From NCBI GenBank assembly GCA_051011595.1, contig JBPCTQ010000036.1:1-10868 (forward strand): 10,868 nt of DNA. The letters are read 5' to 3'. The notes under the pieces were generated by a model, which was not told where the DNA came from, did no database searches, and saw only the letters and a program-made list of their open reading frames with translations. Both the position numbers and the translations under genes were made by a program. Source of the DNA: JAOUEE01 sp051011595 (GTDB lineage Bacteria; Actinomycetota; Acidimicrobiia; Acidimicrobiales; SHLQ01). Shown here piece after piece: positions 1 to 7,066 of this stretch (its first letter is position 1; each line of letters begins with the position of its first letter).

Positions 1-1600
1 CGTAGTGTGCACCGTCCTCTATGAGCGGATCGCTCTCGTCGCCGTCCCGGTAGGTGCCGAACACCACATAGCCGTCATCGACAGGGATGATGAGCGATCG
101 GTCCCTGGCCGACAGCGGACCGGGGTCGAGGTCGGTGATTCCGGGCGACTGCAGGGTGTTGCGGTCGACGCCGAGTCGAGTCGCCATGCTCTCGGCCAGA
201 TCGCTGTCTGTGCAGTCGATGCTCGCGTCCGGGTCAGCCTCGGAGGTCTGCAGGGTGCACGAAGCGTCGGTCGTCGAGATCGTCGTCGCATACGACCTCG
301 GCTCCGGTTCAGCCGGCTCCGTGCTGGTCGATTCGGTTACGACCTCGCCCTCCTGGAGCGGGATCTCTATCAAGCCGACGCTGCTCATCGAGGAGGCCGT
401 CAGCTGTTCTGCCGTGGGCACGACGAAGCGCAGCTCGCCCTCGCGATCGGTGCCCCACCCAAGGAATCGACCGTCGATGGTTGGCTCCAGGCCGCTGGCC
501 GGCAGTCGGTTCACCGGCCCCGTCGTCCGCCACACACCCTCCGGGTCGCGCACAGTCGCCAGCGAATGACTGGCTCGCAGTGTGCCGCTGGCCGAGACGA
601 GCTGAAAGCCGCCCTCCGAGCTCGGCAACGGGACCGGATCGACCGATGCCCAGACTCCGGATACTGGATCGAGCTCGAACAGCAGCCCACTGCGGTCCGC
701 GACCACGATGTGAGCGTCGTGCGTGGTGACGGTGACGAAGTCGATGTCTGGATGGGGTTGATCGGGCAGCGCGATCCAAGTCCCGTCAGCTGGGCTGTAC
801 GTCGCCGCCGCGATGCGTGGAGTGGCGGTGTCGACGGCCTGTGTCTGCACGACGACCAAGCGATCGGCCACCCACGCACTCGCGGCCGACCAAGGATCGT
901 TGGTGTCGAGGGAACGAGGTGGCGGTTCGATGGCTGTCCACTCGCCGTCGGAGGGGTCGAGGCTCGCCCAGGCTCCAGCGGCGATGACCTCGGTGCCGCT
1001 CCAGTGGAGATCCGTCGGTTCTGCGGGCAGCGGCGGCATTGCTCTCCACGTCTCGGTGCCAGGGTTCCAGGCGGCAACGTCGGTTCCGCTGGCCAGGACG
1101 ACCTCATCACCGGTCCACACTCCAAACGGGGTATCGAGTGACGACCCGAGTGGGGCCTCACCCATTGGTGTCCACGTCTCCGAGTCCCAGTCGTAGAACG
1201 CGCCGTCGGTGAGGTTGACAGGCAGCTCCGGGTCGGTGCCCCCCCAGACGACAACACCGCCGTCGGTTTCGACCAGGGCCACTCCGGACCGTGGGCTGAG
1301 CGGTCCGGGGTCGAGCTCGGTGACGGTGTTGGCGGCGGGTTCGGCCGGAACACTGGTGGTCGCGGGCGATGTGGTGGCTGATCGCACCGGTTGGTCGGCC
1401 GCGTCATCGGTGGGCCACAACGACACGATGCCGACGCCGACGGCAGCCGCGGCTCCGACGGCGACCAGGCCCCGGCCGGCCCATCGGCGGCGTGACCGCT
1501 GGGCAACTAGTGATCGGACGGAACCCACGGGATCCGATGTCCGGGGCTCGACTCGTTCGCTCAGTCGGTCGAGCTGCCGGCGCAGCTCGTCGTCACTCAT
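1..1600 (-). CDS. Membrane-anchored W-repeat (Kelch-like) beta-propeller protein, putative anti-sigma partner; 3' end outside the window
   Basis: Reading from ATG at 1600, the frame stays open for 533 codons to the window edge, so the C-terminus is missing. Residues 1-43 form a charged, Arg-rich tail without Cys or His. One hydrophobic segment follows (about 44-62), then a Thr/Pro/Ala linker (65-92). The rest is a repeat region with W-anchored strands at W143, W185, W221, W275, W317 and W357 (motifs such as ETWTPM, ETWRAMPPLP, GEWTAI, GVWASV), consistent with about six propeller blades. A Glu/Thr/Pro linker follows, and from T489 the start of the propeller recurs. The start overlaps the sigma-factor stop (ATGAGTGA, 1593-1600), implying translational coupling. 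The topology (N-in, propeller outside) and position are those of an anti-sigma factor or surface sensor, but no zinc-binding anti-sigma motif is visible. Third positions are less G/C-rich than in fhs or ald. The gene call is solid; the anti-sigma role is inferred. Confidence 0.85.
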   Translation of the reverse strand, partial: MSDDELRRQLDRLSERVEPRTSDPVGSVRSLVAQRSRRRWAGRGLVAVGAAAAVGVGIVSLWPTDDAADQPVRSATTSPATTSVPAEPAANTVTELDPGPLSPRSGVALVETDGGVVVWGGTDPELPVNLTDGAFYDWDSETWTPMGEAPLGSSLDTPFGVWTGDEVVLASGTDVAAWNPGTETWRAMPPLPAEPTDLHWSGTEVIAAGAWASLDPSDGEWTAIEPPPRSLDTNDPWSAASAWVADRLVVVQTQAVDTATPRIAAATYSPADGTWIALPDQPHPDIDFVTVTTHDAHIVVADRSGLLFELDPVSGVWASVDPVPLPSSEGGFQLVSASGTLRASHSLATVRDPEGVWRTTGPVNRLPASGLEPTIDGRFLGWGTDREGELRFVVPTAEQLTASSMSSVGLIEIPLQEGEVVTESTSTEPAEPEPRSYATTISTTDASCTLQTSEADPDASIDCTDSDLAESMATRLGVDRNTLQSPGITDLDPGPLSARDRSLIIPVDDGYVVFGTYRDGDESDPLIEDGAHY

Positions 1601-2078
1601 CGTCGTCTCCGACGGTCATGGCGGCATGCAGCGACGCCCGGGCCCGGTGCAGCGCCGACTTCACCGTGCCCTCGGCGACCCCGAGGTGGTCGGCTGTGGT
1701 GGTGATGTCGAAACCGAGGAGGTAGTGCAGCACCACGGCTTCTTGTTGCCGGGCGGGAAGGGCGTGAACGGCATGTCGGAGATCGAGCAGCTCGTCGGCC
1801 ATCGGCGGCACGTCGGCCTCCACCAGCAGGGGTTGCTTGCGGCGGCGGACCCCCAGGTGACGCCATCGACTACGCAGCTGGTTGAGTGCGGTGGTCACGA
1901 TCCAGGCGTCGAGGCGCTCGAACGACTGGCCCTTGGCCTCCTGTTCCCACGCTCGGGCGAACGCTTCCTGCACGGCATCCTCGGCATCTGCATCGGTGGG
2001 CGCAGCCGGAGCAACGGCCCGGACCAGCCGGGCGTAGTCCCGATGAAGGCACTGCTCGACCTGGCCCACACTTCCCAT
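1593..2078 (-). CDS. ECF-type RNA polymerase sigma factor (sigma-70 family)
   Basis: A 161-residue protein with the two-domain ECF layout. Region 2 runs from about residue 7 to 70 (CLHRDYARLVRAV, then DAEDAVQEAFARAWE). Region 4 runs from about 98 to 154, with the helix-turn-helix stretch LPARQQEAVVLHYLLGFD, then TTTADHLGVAEGTVKSALHR. It should bind core RNA polymerase and direct it to a small regulon. I chose ATG 2078 over the in-frame GTG at 2147: the 23 extra codons have only 12 G/C third positions against 17 in the next 23, the ECF core begins right after M1, and the GTG abuts a hairpin arm. No good Shine-Dalgarno precedes either start. The downstream propeller gene overlaps by 8 bp, the usual position of a cognate anti-sigma factor. 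The family is clear; the stimulus and regulon are unknown. Confidence 0.9.
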   Translation of the reverse strand: MGSVGQVEQCLHRDYARLVRAVAPAAPTDADAEDAVQEAFARAWEQEAKGQSFERLDAWIVTTALNQLRSRWRHLGVRRRKQPLLVEADVPPMADELLDLRHAVHALPARQQEAVVLHYLLGFDITTTADHLGVAEGTVKSALHRARASLHAAMTVGDDDE

Positions 2079-2147
2079 TCGACCAGAGGACGCCCCAGGA
2101 CGCCGTTCGGTTGGCGCCAGGCGCAAGAAATCTTCAGCCACATCCAC

Positions 2148-2198
2148 CGTTCTGGTAGTGCAGCGACGCGCTGGGGCTGACGCGGCACTACCAGAACG
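2148..2198. repeat. Hairpin-forming inverted repeat, copy A of a tandem pair
   Basis: Perfect 14-bp arms CGTTCTGGTAGTGC (2148-2161) and GCACTACCAGAACG (2185-2198) flank a 23-nt loop with a conserved core. Inner bases (GCG/CGC) could extend the stem past one mismatch. It lies between the propeller-gene stop and the sigma-factor start, adjacent to the alternative GTG at 2147. No T-run follows on either strand, so it is not a classical terminator. It could be a structured leader, a protein-binding operator or a REP/MITE-like palindromic repeat. Confidence 0.9.
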
Positions 2199-2210
2199 AA
2201 ATCATGTTGC

Positions 2211-2257
2211 TTCTGGTAGTGCGGCGACGCGCTGGGGCTGACGCTGCACTACCAGAA
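2211..2257. repeat. Hairpin-forming inverted repeat, copy B of a tandem pair
   Basis: Perfect 12-bp arms TTCTGGTAGTGC (2211-2222) and GCACTACCAGAA (2246-2257) flank a 23-nt loop. The loop is identical to that of copy A except for its first and last bases. The two copies have a 61-bp period and the same orientation. The spacer between them (about 2199-2210) is AT-richer than its surroundings. The shared loop as well as shared arms indicates a recent duplication or constraint on the whole unit. Confidence 0.9.
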
Positions 2258-2289
2258 CGAAGAGAGAAGAGAGCCGGCGGGGCAGCGAG

Positions 2290-3840
2290 TCAGCGCAGGA
2301 TGCGGGTCTTGCCGAAGATGTTGCCGAACAGCAGTCGACCGTCGTCGTCGATGATCACCCCGGCGCCCAGTGTGTTGGCGCGCGAACCGCCCGCCACGTA
2401 GTGGAAGCGCGACTCGCCGGTGGTCCAGTCGACGGCCTCGATGGTCCACTTCCAGTCACGGGAACCACACGTGTAGACAAGGTCGCTCTCCTGAGCCACG
2501 AACGGCACCGAGTTGGGCGACGACACCTCCAGGTTCACCCAGGCCTGGCGGAACTCCCGAGCGGCCGGATCCCACTCGTACTTGTGCAGGCCGTGCGGGG
2601 TGTAGGCCGGGTCGTGGCCCAGGAAGAACACCAACAGGCGAGTACCCCGCTCCGGGAACGAATCGGGAACCGCCGCCGGTTCGTTGTTCACCGTCATGGC
2701 GCCGTATCCCGAGACGGTGATCGACTGCTCGGTCTGCAGCGCCGCCAGGTCGGGGTTGCCCAGATTGGCCGGGCCGATGCCGGCAATCCGGCGCGACGGC
2801 GCGTTGGGCAGCTGCTCCCAGTCGTCGGGGATGTCGCCCCGCCAGAACAGCGTGATGTTCACCACCTCGTCGCCGTCGCCGATGACCACGAATCGGTCCT
2901 CGTCGGGTCCGAACCCCATGAGCGACGGAGTGGTGCCCGATCCTCGTCCCGTCTCGTTGCGGTACTCGGCGCTCCATGCGCCGTCGGCCTCGTCGAGCGA
3001 CAGACGATCGCCGGTCCACACCACCCGATGGGTGTGGTCGACCGAGCTGATGTAGATGCCGTTGTCCTCGTCGACACACAGGCTGGTGCGGACCCACCCG
3101 TAGCCGGTGTTGCCCTGCTCGGCCTCCATGCGAGCGCAGTGGGCGGCCGCCTGCTCGGCTGCGCCCGGGATCTGGATGGCCTCGTAGCTGGAGAAGTCCC
3201 GGGCCAGTGCCACCAACCAGCCGTGGTCGGTGCTCAACACCAGCCGGCCGTCGAAGGTGATGTTGCACCCGACGAAGAAGCCGTCGATGTGGTCCGGCTT
3301 CTCCCAGCGGGCCTTCTCGACGATTGCCGACGCCGGGTCGGTGGGGTCGGTTTCGGCGTAGGCCACCACCGCCACCTTGGTGCCGATGAACATCGTGTGG
3401 TCGCAGTCGAGCAGCGAGTACACACCGTCGAGTCCCTGCATGAACCGCAGCGCCTGGTTCATGGCGTGCTCGATGGCGGCGTCACCCCGCAGGTCGTCGA
3501 GCTGGGCCAAGGCCGCGTGCATCTCTTCGTCGGTGAGCGGTTCACCCTCACCCTTGGGCAGCGTGGCCAGCACTTCGAAGGTGTCGTAGTCCTGCTTGGT
3601 GATGTTGAACCGCCCGTTGCTCCAGATCACCCGGCGCCCATCGGGATACGCACCCGACAGCAGCGAGCCGAAGTGGCCCGGCCCCAAGGCGGCGTACTGG
3701 AGGGCGTCACCCGGCAGCTCTTCGGTGGGACCGACCGGACCCGGCCCCGCGGTGTTGTCTTGTTGATCGCAACGACCGTGCCCGATTGCGTAACCGGAGT
3801 CGGCCAGGAAGGGATTACGTGGTCCGCTCTGCATGGTCAC
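2290..3840 (-). CDS. Conserved-looking hypothetical protein, probable cytoplasmic beta-propeller
   Basis: A 516-residue protein that I do not recognise as a named family. There is no signal peptide or membrane segment. The N-terminal motif NPFLADSGYAIGHGRCDQQD (residues 9-28) precedes a series of short beta-strand-rich units: a region around DHTMFIGTKVAVVAYAETDP, then DGRLVLSTDHGWLVAL, GIYISSVDHTHRVVW, DRFVVIGDGDEVVNITLFW and a C-terminal DDDGRLLFGNIFGKTRI. This pattern of hydrophobic strands and Gly/Asp turns fits a beta-propeller of the PQQ/NHL/SMP-30 type, but the fold is inferred. The start is GTG 3840, 12 bp after the fhs stop; ATG 3834, two codons in, is equally possible, and neither has a Shine-Dalgarno. 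It is very probably cotranscribed with fhs. No catalytic residues could be assigned. Confidence 0.85.
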   Translation of the reverse strand: MTMQSGPRNPFLADSGYAIGHGRCDQQDNTAGPGPVGPTEELPGDALQYAALGPGHFGSLLSGAYPDGRRVIWSNGRFNITKQDYDTFEVLATLPKGEGEPLTDEEMHAALAQLDDLRGDAAIEHAMNQALRFMQGLDGVYSLLDCDHTMFIGTKVAVVAYAETDPTDPASAIVEKARWEKPDHIDGFFVGCNITFDGRLVLSTDHGWLVALARDFSSYEAIQIPGAAEQAAAHCARMEAEQGNTGYGWVRTSLCVDEDNGIYISSVDHTHRVVWTGDRLSLDEADGAWSAEYRNETGRGSGTTPSLMGFGPDEDRFVVIGDGDEVVNITLFWRGDIPDDWEQLPNAPSRRIAGIGPANLGNPDLAALQTEQSITVSGYGAMTVNNEPAAVPDSFPERGTRLLVFFLGHDPAYTPHGLHKYEWDPAAREFRQAWVNLEVSSPNSVPFVAQESDLVYTCGSRDWKWTIEAVDWTTGESRFHYVAGGSRANTLGAGVIIDDDGRLLFGNIFGKTRILR

Positions 3841-3852
3841 GGTCTAGCTCAA

Positions 3853-5550
3853 TCAGCTGAGGCCGACGATCTCACCGTTCTCGTCGATGTCGATGCCCTT
3901 GGCCGCCGGTGTCTTTCCCAAGCCCGGCATGGTCCGCATCTCGCCGCAGATGGGGTAGACGAAGCCGGCGCCGACCGACGCCCGCACCTCACGGACGGGC
4001 AGCGTCCACCCGGTGGGGGCACCCTTGAGCGCCGGGTCCGACGAGAGCGACAGATGGGTCTTGGCGATACAGACCGGTAGCTCACCGAATCCGGCCGCCT
4101 CGTAGGTGTCGAGCTGCTTGTTGGCTTGGGCGGAGTACTCGACGTCGTCGGCGCCGTAGACCCTGGTGGCCACGGTGTGGATCTTGTCGCGCAGGGCCAT
4201 GCCGTCGGGATACAACACCGCGAACTCGCTGTCCTCGGCGGCCGCCTCGGCAACGGCTTCGGCGAGGGTGGCCGCGCCGGGGCCCCCGTCGGCGAAGTGG
4301 GTGGTGACCGCCGATCGGGCACCGTATTCGTCGGCGATCTCACTGATCGCGGCGATGTCGGCTGGGTGGTCGTCGGGGAAGACGTTGATGGCCACCACGG
4401 GGGTCACCCCGTGGATCTGCATGTTCTCGAGTTGTTTGCGCAGGTTGTCGCCCCCGGCGTGGACCTCATCGGGATTCTCGGCCAGCAGAGCATCGGGCAG
4501 CGGTTTGCCGGCCACGATCTTGTGGTTCCCGCTGTGGGCCTTCAGCCCCCGCACGGTGGCCACCAGCACGGCGGCGTCGGGGGCAATACCCGAGTAGCGA
4601 CACTTGATGTTGAAGAACCGCTCGGCGCCCATGTCGGCGCCGAAGCCGGCCTCGGTGAGCAGGAAGTCGCTGGTGTGGACACCGATGCGGTCGGCCACGA
4701 TCGACGAGTTGCCGGTGGCGATGTTGCCGAAGGGTCCGGTGTGGACCAGCGCGGGTGTGCCCTCCAGGGTCTGCATGAGGTTGGGTTTGATGGCCTCCAT
4801 GAGAATGACCGCCATCGACCCGGCCACCTCCAGCTCTTCGGCGGTGACGGGTGTGCCCGCCTTGGTGTAGCCCACCACGATGCGGCCGAGCCGGGCTCGC
4901 AGGTCGGCCAGTGAGGTGGCCAGGGCCAGCGTGGCCATCACTTCGGACGCCGCGGTGATGTCGAATCCGGTCTCTCGGGGGACGCCGTCGAGCCGCCCGC
5001 CCAGGCCGATGACCGCGTTGCGCAGGGCGCGGTCGTTGACGTCGAGCACCCGGCGCCAGGTGATGTTGTGGAGGTCGAGGCCCAACTCGTTGCCGTGGTA
5101 GAGGTGGGCGTCGACCATGGCCGAGCACATGTTGTGGGCCGCGGTGACGGCGTGCATGTCGCCCGTGAGGTGCAGGTTGAACATCTCCATCGGCACCACC
5201 TGGCTGTAGCCACCGCCGGCGGCCCCTCCCTTGATGCCGAAGGTCGGACCCATCGAGGGTTGGCGGATGGCGATGGTGGCGGTCCGACCGATGTGCTGGA
5301 ACGCCTGGCCCAGCCCCACGGTGGTGGTGGTCTTCCCCTCGCCGAGCGGGGTGGGGGTGATGGCCGAGACCACCACGTACCGGGCCCGAGGCCGATCGGC
5401 CATGGCCTCCACGGCGTCGAGAGAGATCTTGGCCGCCCCCTTGCCGTAGGGCTCGAGCATGTCGGCCGGTATGCCGGCCTGATCGGCGATTTCGGCCAGT
5501 GGTTGCAGATCGGCTCGGCGGGCGATCTCGAGGTCGGAGGGGATGGTCAT
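3853..5550 (-). CDS. fhs: Formate-tetrahydrofolate ligase (10-formyl-THF synthetase)
   Basis: This 565-residue protein has about the usual length for the family (roughly 555-560). It catalyses the ATP-dependent condensation of formate with tetrahydrofolate to give 10-formyl-THF, feeding purine, formyl-methionine and other one-carbon pathways in the cytoplasm. The evidence is the nucleotide-binding loop TPTPLGEGKTTTT (residues 65-77), the first family signature around GPTFGIKGGAAGGGYSQV (101-118), and the second signature-like VATVRGLKAHSG. The frame stays open upstream to 5760, but family alignment begins at MTIPSDLEIARR, so ATG 5550 is the start. No Shine-Dalgarno precedes it. A TAGTGT hexamer lies 8 nt upstream, which suggests a leaderless or near-leaderless mRNA. 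It heads a minus-strand run with the propeller gene 12 bp downstream and is divergent from the lipoprotein gene. Confidence 0.97.
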   Translation of the reverse strand: MTIPSDLEIARRADLQPLAEIADQAGIPADMLEPYGKGAAKISLDAVEAMADRPRARYVVVSAITPTPLGEGKTTTTVGLGQAFQHIGRTATIAIRQPSMGPTFGIKGGAAGGGYSQVVPMEMFNLHLTGDMHAVTAAHNMCSAMVDAHLYHGNELGLDLHNITWRRVLDVNDRALRNAVIGLGGRLDGVPRETGFDITAASEVMATLALATSLADLRARLGRIVVGYTKAGTPVTAEELEVAGSMAVILMEAIKPNLMQTLEGTPALVHTGPFGNIATGNSSIVADRIGVHTSDFLLTEAGFGADMGAERFFNIKCRYSGIAPDAAVLVATVRGLKAHSGNHKIVAGKPLPDALLAENPDEVHAGGDNLRKQLENMQIHGVTPVVAINVFPDDHPADIAAISEIADEYGARSAVTTHFADGGPGAATLAEAVAEAAAEDSEFAVLYPDGMALRDKIHTVATRVYGADDVEYSAQANKQLDTYEAAGFGELPVCIAKTHLSLSSDPALKGAPTGWTLPVREVRASVGAGFVYPICGEMRTMPGLGKTPAAKGIDIDENGEIVGLS

Positions 5551-5677
5551 CGGGCCGGACACTACCGGCGCGCGGCCGGGCGGCCCGTGGATCGTTTGTT
5601 GCGGCCCCGCTCCGACGCTCGGCCCGGGCCGGCCGGTTGCCGCGGGCCCACCGGCGGGCGCCGGTAGCATCGCCGCC
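5551..5677. promoter_or_regulatory. Divergent promoter region between fhs and the lipoprotein gene
   Basis: A 127-bp, very GC-rich intergenic segment. On the minus strand a -10-like TAGTGT (5564-5559) sits 8 nt before the fhs ATG. On the plus strand a -10-like TAGCAT (5665-5670) sits 7 nt before the lipoprotein GTG. Both fit the actinobacterial TANNNT element placed so that transcription begins at or next to the start codon. No convincing -35 boxes or Shine-Dalgarno sequences were seen. The rest of the region is C/G-rich with no other motif that I can name. Confidence 0.5.
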
Positions 5678-7045
5678 GTGTCTCGTCGGAACCTGGCGGC
5701 CGTGCTCCTCGTGGCGGTCATGGCCACGGCGTGTGGCACTGCCACCTCGTCGTCGGCCAAGACAGTGGTGGTCGCGGCTCAGCCGTCGCTTCCGCTGGCG
5801 GGCTCCAATCCGGCGATGGCCCTGCTCCTCGATGTACGGATGCGGCTGGTCGAGCACCCGGGGTGCCCGATTCCGCCGGCTTCACCCGTCGCCGACGTGG
5901 CGATGGTGGAGATCGCGCTGTCCCGGTTGCCCCCGGACGGGGCCGACGCCTATCGCGAGGCCCGCGCCCACCTCGACAAGGCTGCCGGCATCTGCAGCAC
6001 AGACTCCCAACAATGGCGGCGACACCTCCGCGAGGCCATCACCCAGCTCGGTCGTATCGAGCATGCCCTGGGATACAGCGAAGCTCCCATCGAGGTGGCC
6101 GACGACGCCGACGTCGCCACCCTTGCCGCAGCCGCGGTGTCCCAGCACGATCGGCTCTACGCCACGCTGTCCGGTGCCACCAAGGTCGAGCAGTCTCCGT
6201 ATTGGTACTCGCCCACTCATGTCGAGAACATCACCGAGCTCCGGCGCCTGGTCGCCGCCGATGAGGCCCCCACCCTGCTCGTGGCCGGAAACTCACTGGC
6301 CGCCCGCGGGATCGATGTCAACGAGCTACGGGCGGCCGGATTCGACGCCATGAACATCGGAACCCCGGGGGCAGTGGAAGACATGCACGCCGGCCTGGTC
6401 GACGAGGCCATAGCCCTGGCCCCCGATATCAGCTCGGTGGTGTGGATTCTGAGCCCCGACTGGCTCTATCGCCCGTGTTCGGTCAGCGGCCGCATCGCGG
6501 AGATCGAGACTGCTCGTTCGACGGTGTTCATCGGTGTCGCCGGCGCCGACTCGTTCAGCTCGCTCGACCGCCAACTCGGCTCCGACCCGTTCGAATCGAG
6601 TCGAGACGTCCCGTCGTTCACGGTCCCCGGACGCGATCCCACGTACGGCATGTTCCCGCCCCTGGTGGGCGTCGACCAGACCCGCATCGACAAGCAGATC
6701 GAATTGGCCACCGCCTATCACGGGGGCCCGTCGGGCTCGGACCTGTGCGAGCAACACTTGGAGTTGATGGAAGCGTCGCTGGCGGCCTGGGTCGCGGGCG
6801 GACGTGCATCGACGCTGGTGATCCCGCCCCTTTCGCATGCAATGGCCGAGTTCCACTCGGAGGGGGAGGGCGGCATGGCCGGTGGGGTCTCGATGATGGC
6901 CGAGCGGGCCGAACGAGCCGGCGCCCAATTCATCGACCTGTCGGCCACGGTGCCCGACCAGATGTTCCACGACCTGCACCACGTCGATGTCGACGGGCGG
7001 GCCCTCTTCACGGCGGCGTTGATCGACACGCTCGTCCCGAACTGA
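5678..7045 (+). CDS. Lipoprotein with SGNH/GDSL-hydrolase-like domain
   Basis: A 455-residue secreted lipoprotein. The N-terminus VSRRNLAAVLLVAVMATAC is a lipoprotein signal peptide with the lipobox cysteine at residue 19, so the mature protein is probably anchored outside the cell membrane. A helical region of about 80-180 residues follows. The C-terminal part resembles an SGNH fold: LLVAGNSLAARGID places a block-I-like serine at S206, NIGTPGA (226-232) resembles block II, and FHDLHHVDVDGRALF gives the D-x-x-H pair D432/H435 of block V. Related domains are esterases, lipases or acetyl-group handlers on surface glycans; the substrate is unknown, and GNS replaces the common GDS. GTG 5678 is chosen because it begins the signal peptide directly and sits behind a TANNNT element; the open frame upstream to 5543 encodes GC-rich, non-signal-like residues. 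The gene is monocistronic and converges on the oxygenase gene. Confidence 0.88.
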   Translation: MSRRNLAAVLLVAVMATACGTATSSSAKTVVVAAQPSLPLAGSNPAMALLLDVRMRLVEHPGCPIPPASPVADVAMVEIALSRLPPDGADAYREARAHLDKAAGICSTDSQQWRRHLREAITQLGRIEHALGYSEAPIEVADDADVATLAAAAVSQHDRLYATLSGATKVEQSPYWYSPTHVENITELRRLVAADEAPTLLVAGNSLAARGIDVNELRAAGFDAMNIGTPGAVEDMHAGLVDEAIALAPDISSVVWILSPDWLYRPCSVSGRIAEIETARSTVFIGVAGADSFSSLDRQLGSDPFESSRDVPSFTVPGRDPTYGMFPPLVGVDQTRIDKQIELATAYHGGPSGSDLCEQHLELMEASLAAWVAGGRASTLVIPPLSHAMAEFHSEGEGGMAGGVSMMAERAERAGAQFIDLSATVPDQMFHDLHHVDVDGRALFTAALIDTLVPN

Positions 7046-7066
7046 GCTGACGGCGCGCACCGGCGA

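Noticed and set aside
5..1141. A 378-codon plus-strand frame, and a 331-codon minus-strand frame at 511-1506
   Set aside because: Both are shadows of the truncated propeller gene that starts at 1600. That gene has the membrane segment, W-repeats and overlap with the sigma gene; the shadow translations are Arg/Pro/Ser-rich.
1239..1245. A run of seven C as a possible frameshift or phase-variation site in the propeller gene
   Set aside because: The frame is intact through it (Trp-Gly-Gly), and the Gly-rich turn fits a propeller blade. One short run in a GC-rich genome is weak evidence.
2148..2257. The hairpins as rho-independent terminators
   Set aside because: Neither is followed by a T-run on either strand, and a duplicated terminator with a conserved loop would be odd.
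2401..4080. A 559-codon open frame on the plus strand
   Set aside because: It is antisense to the propeller gene and fhs, both of which show real protein motifs. Long antisense frames are common in GC-rich genes, and its translation is Val/Gly/Arg-biased without a recognisable domain.
5551..5760. An N-terminal extension of fhs to 5760
   Set aside because: The added residues are Pro/Ala/Gly-rich, absent from the family, and would overlap the lipoprotein start and both promoters.
4466..5857. A 463-codon minus-strand frame overlapping fhs
   Set aside because: It is in a different frame from fhs and translates to an Arg/His/Gly-rich sequence with no domain.
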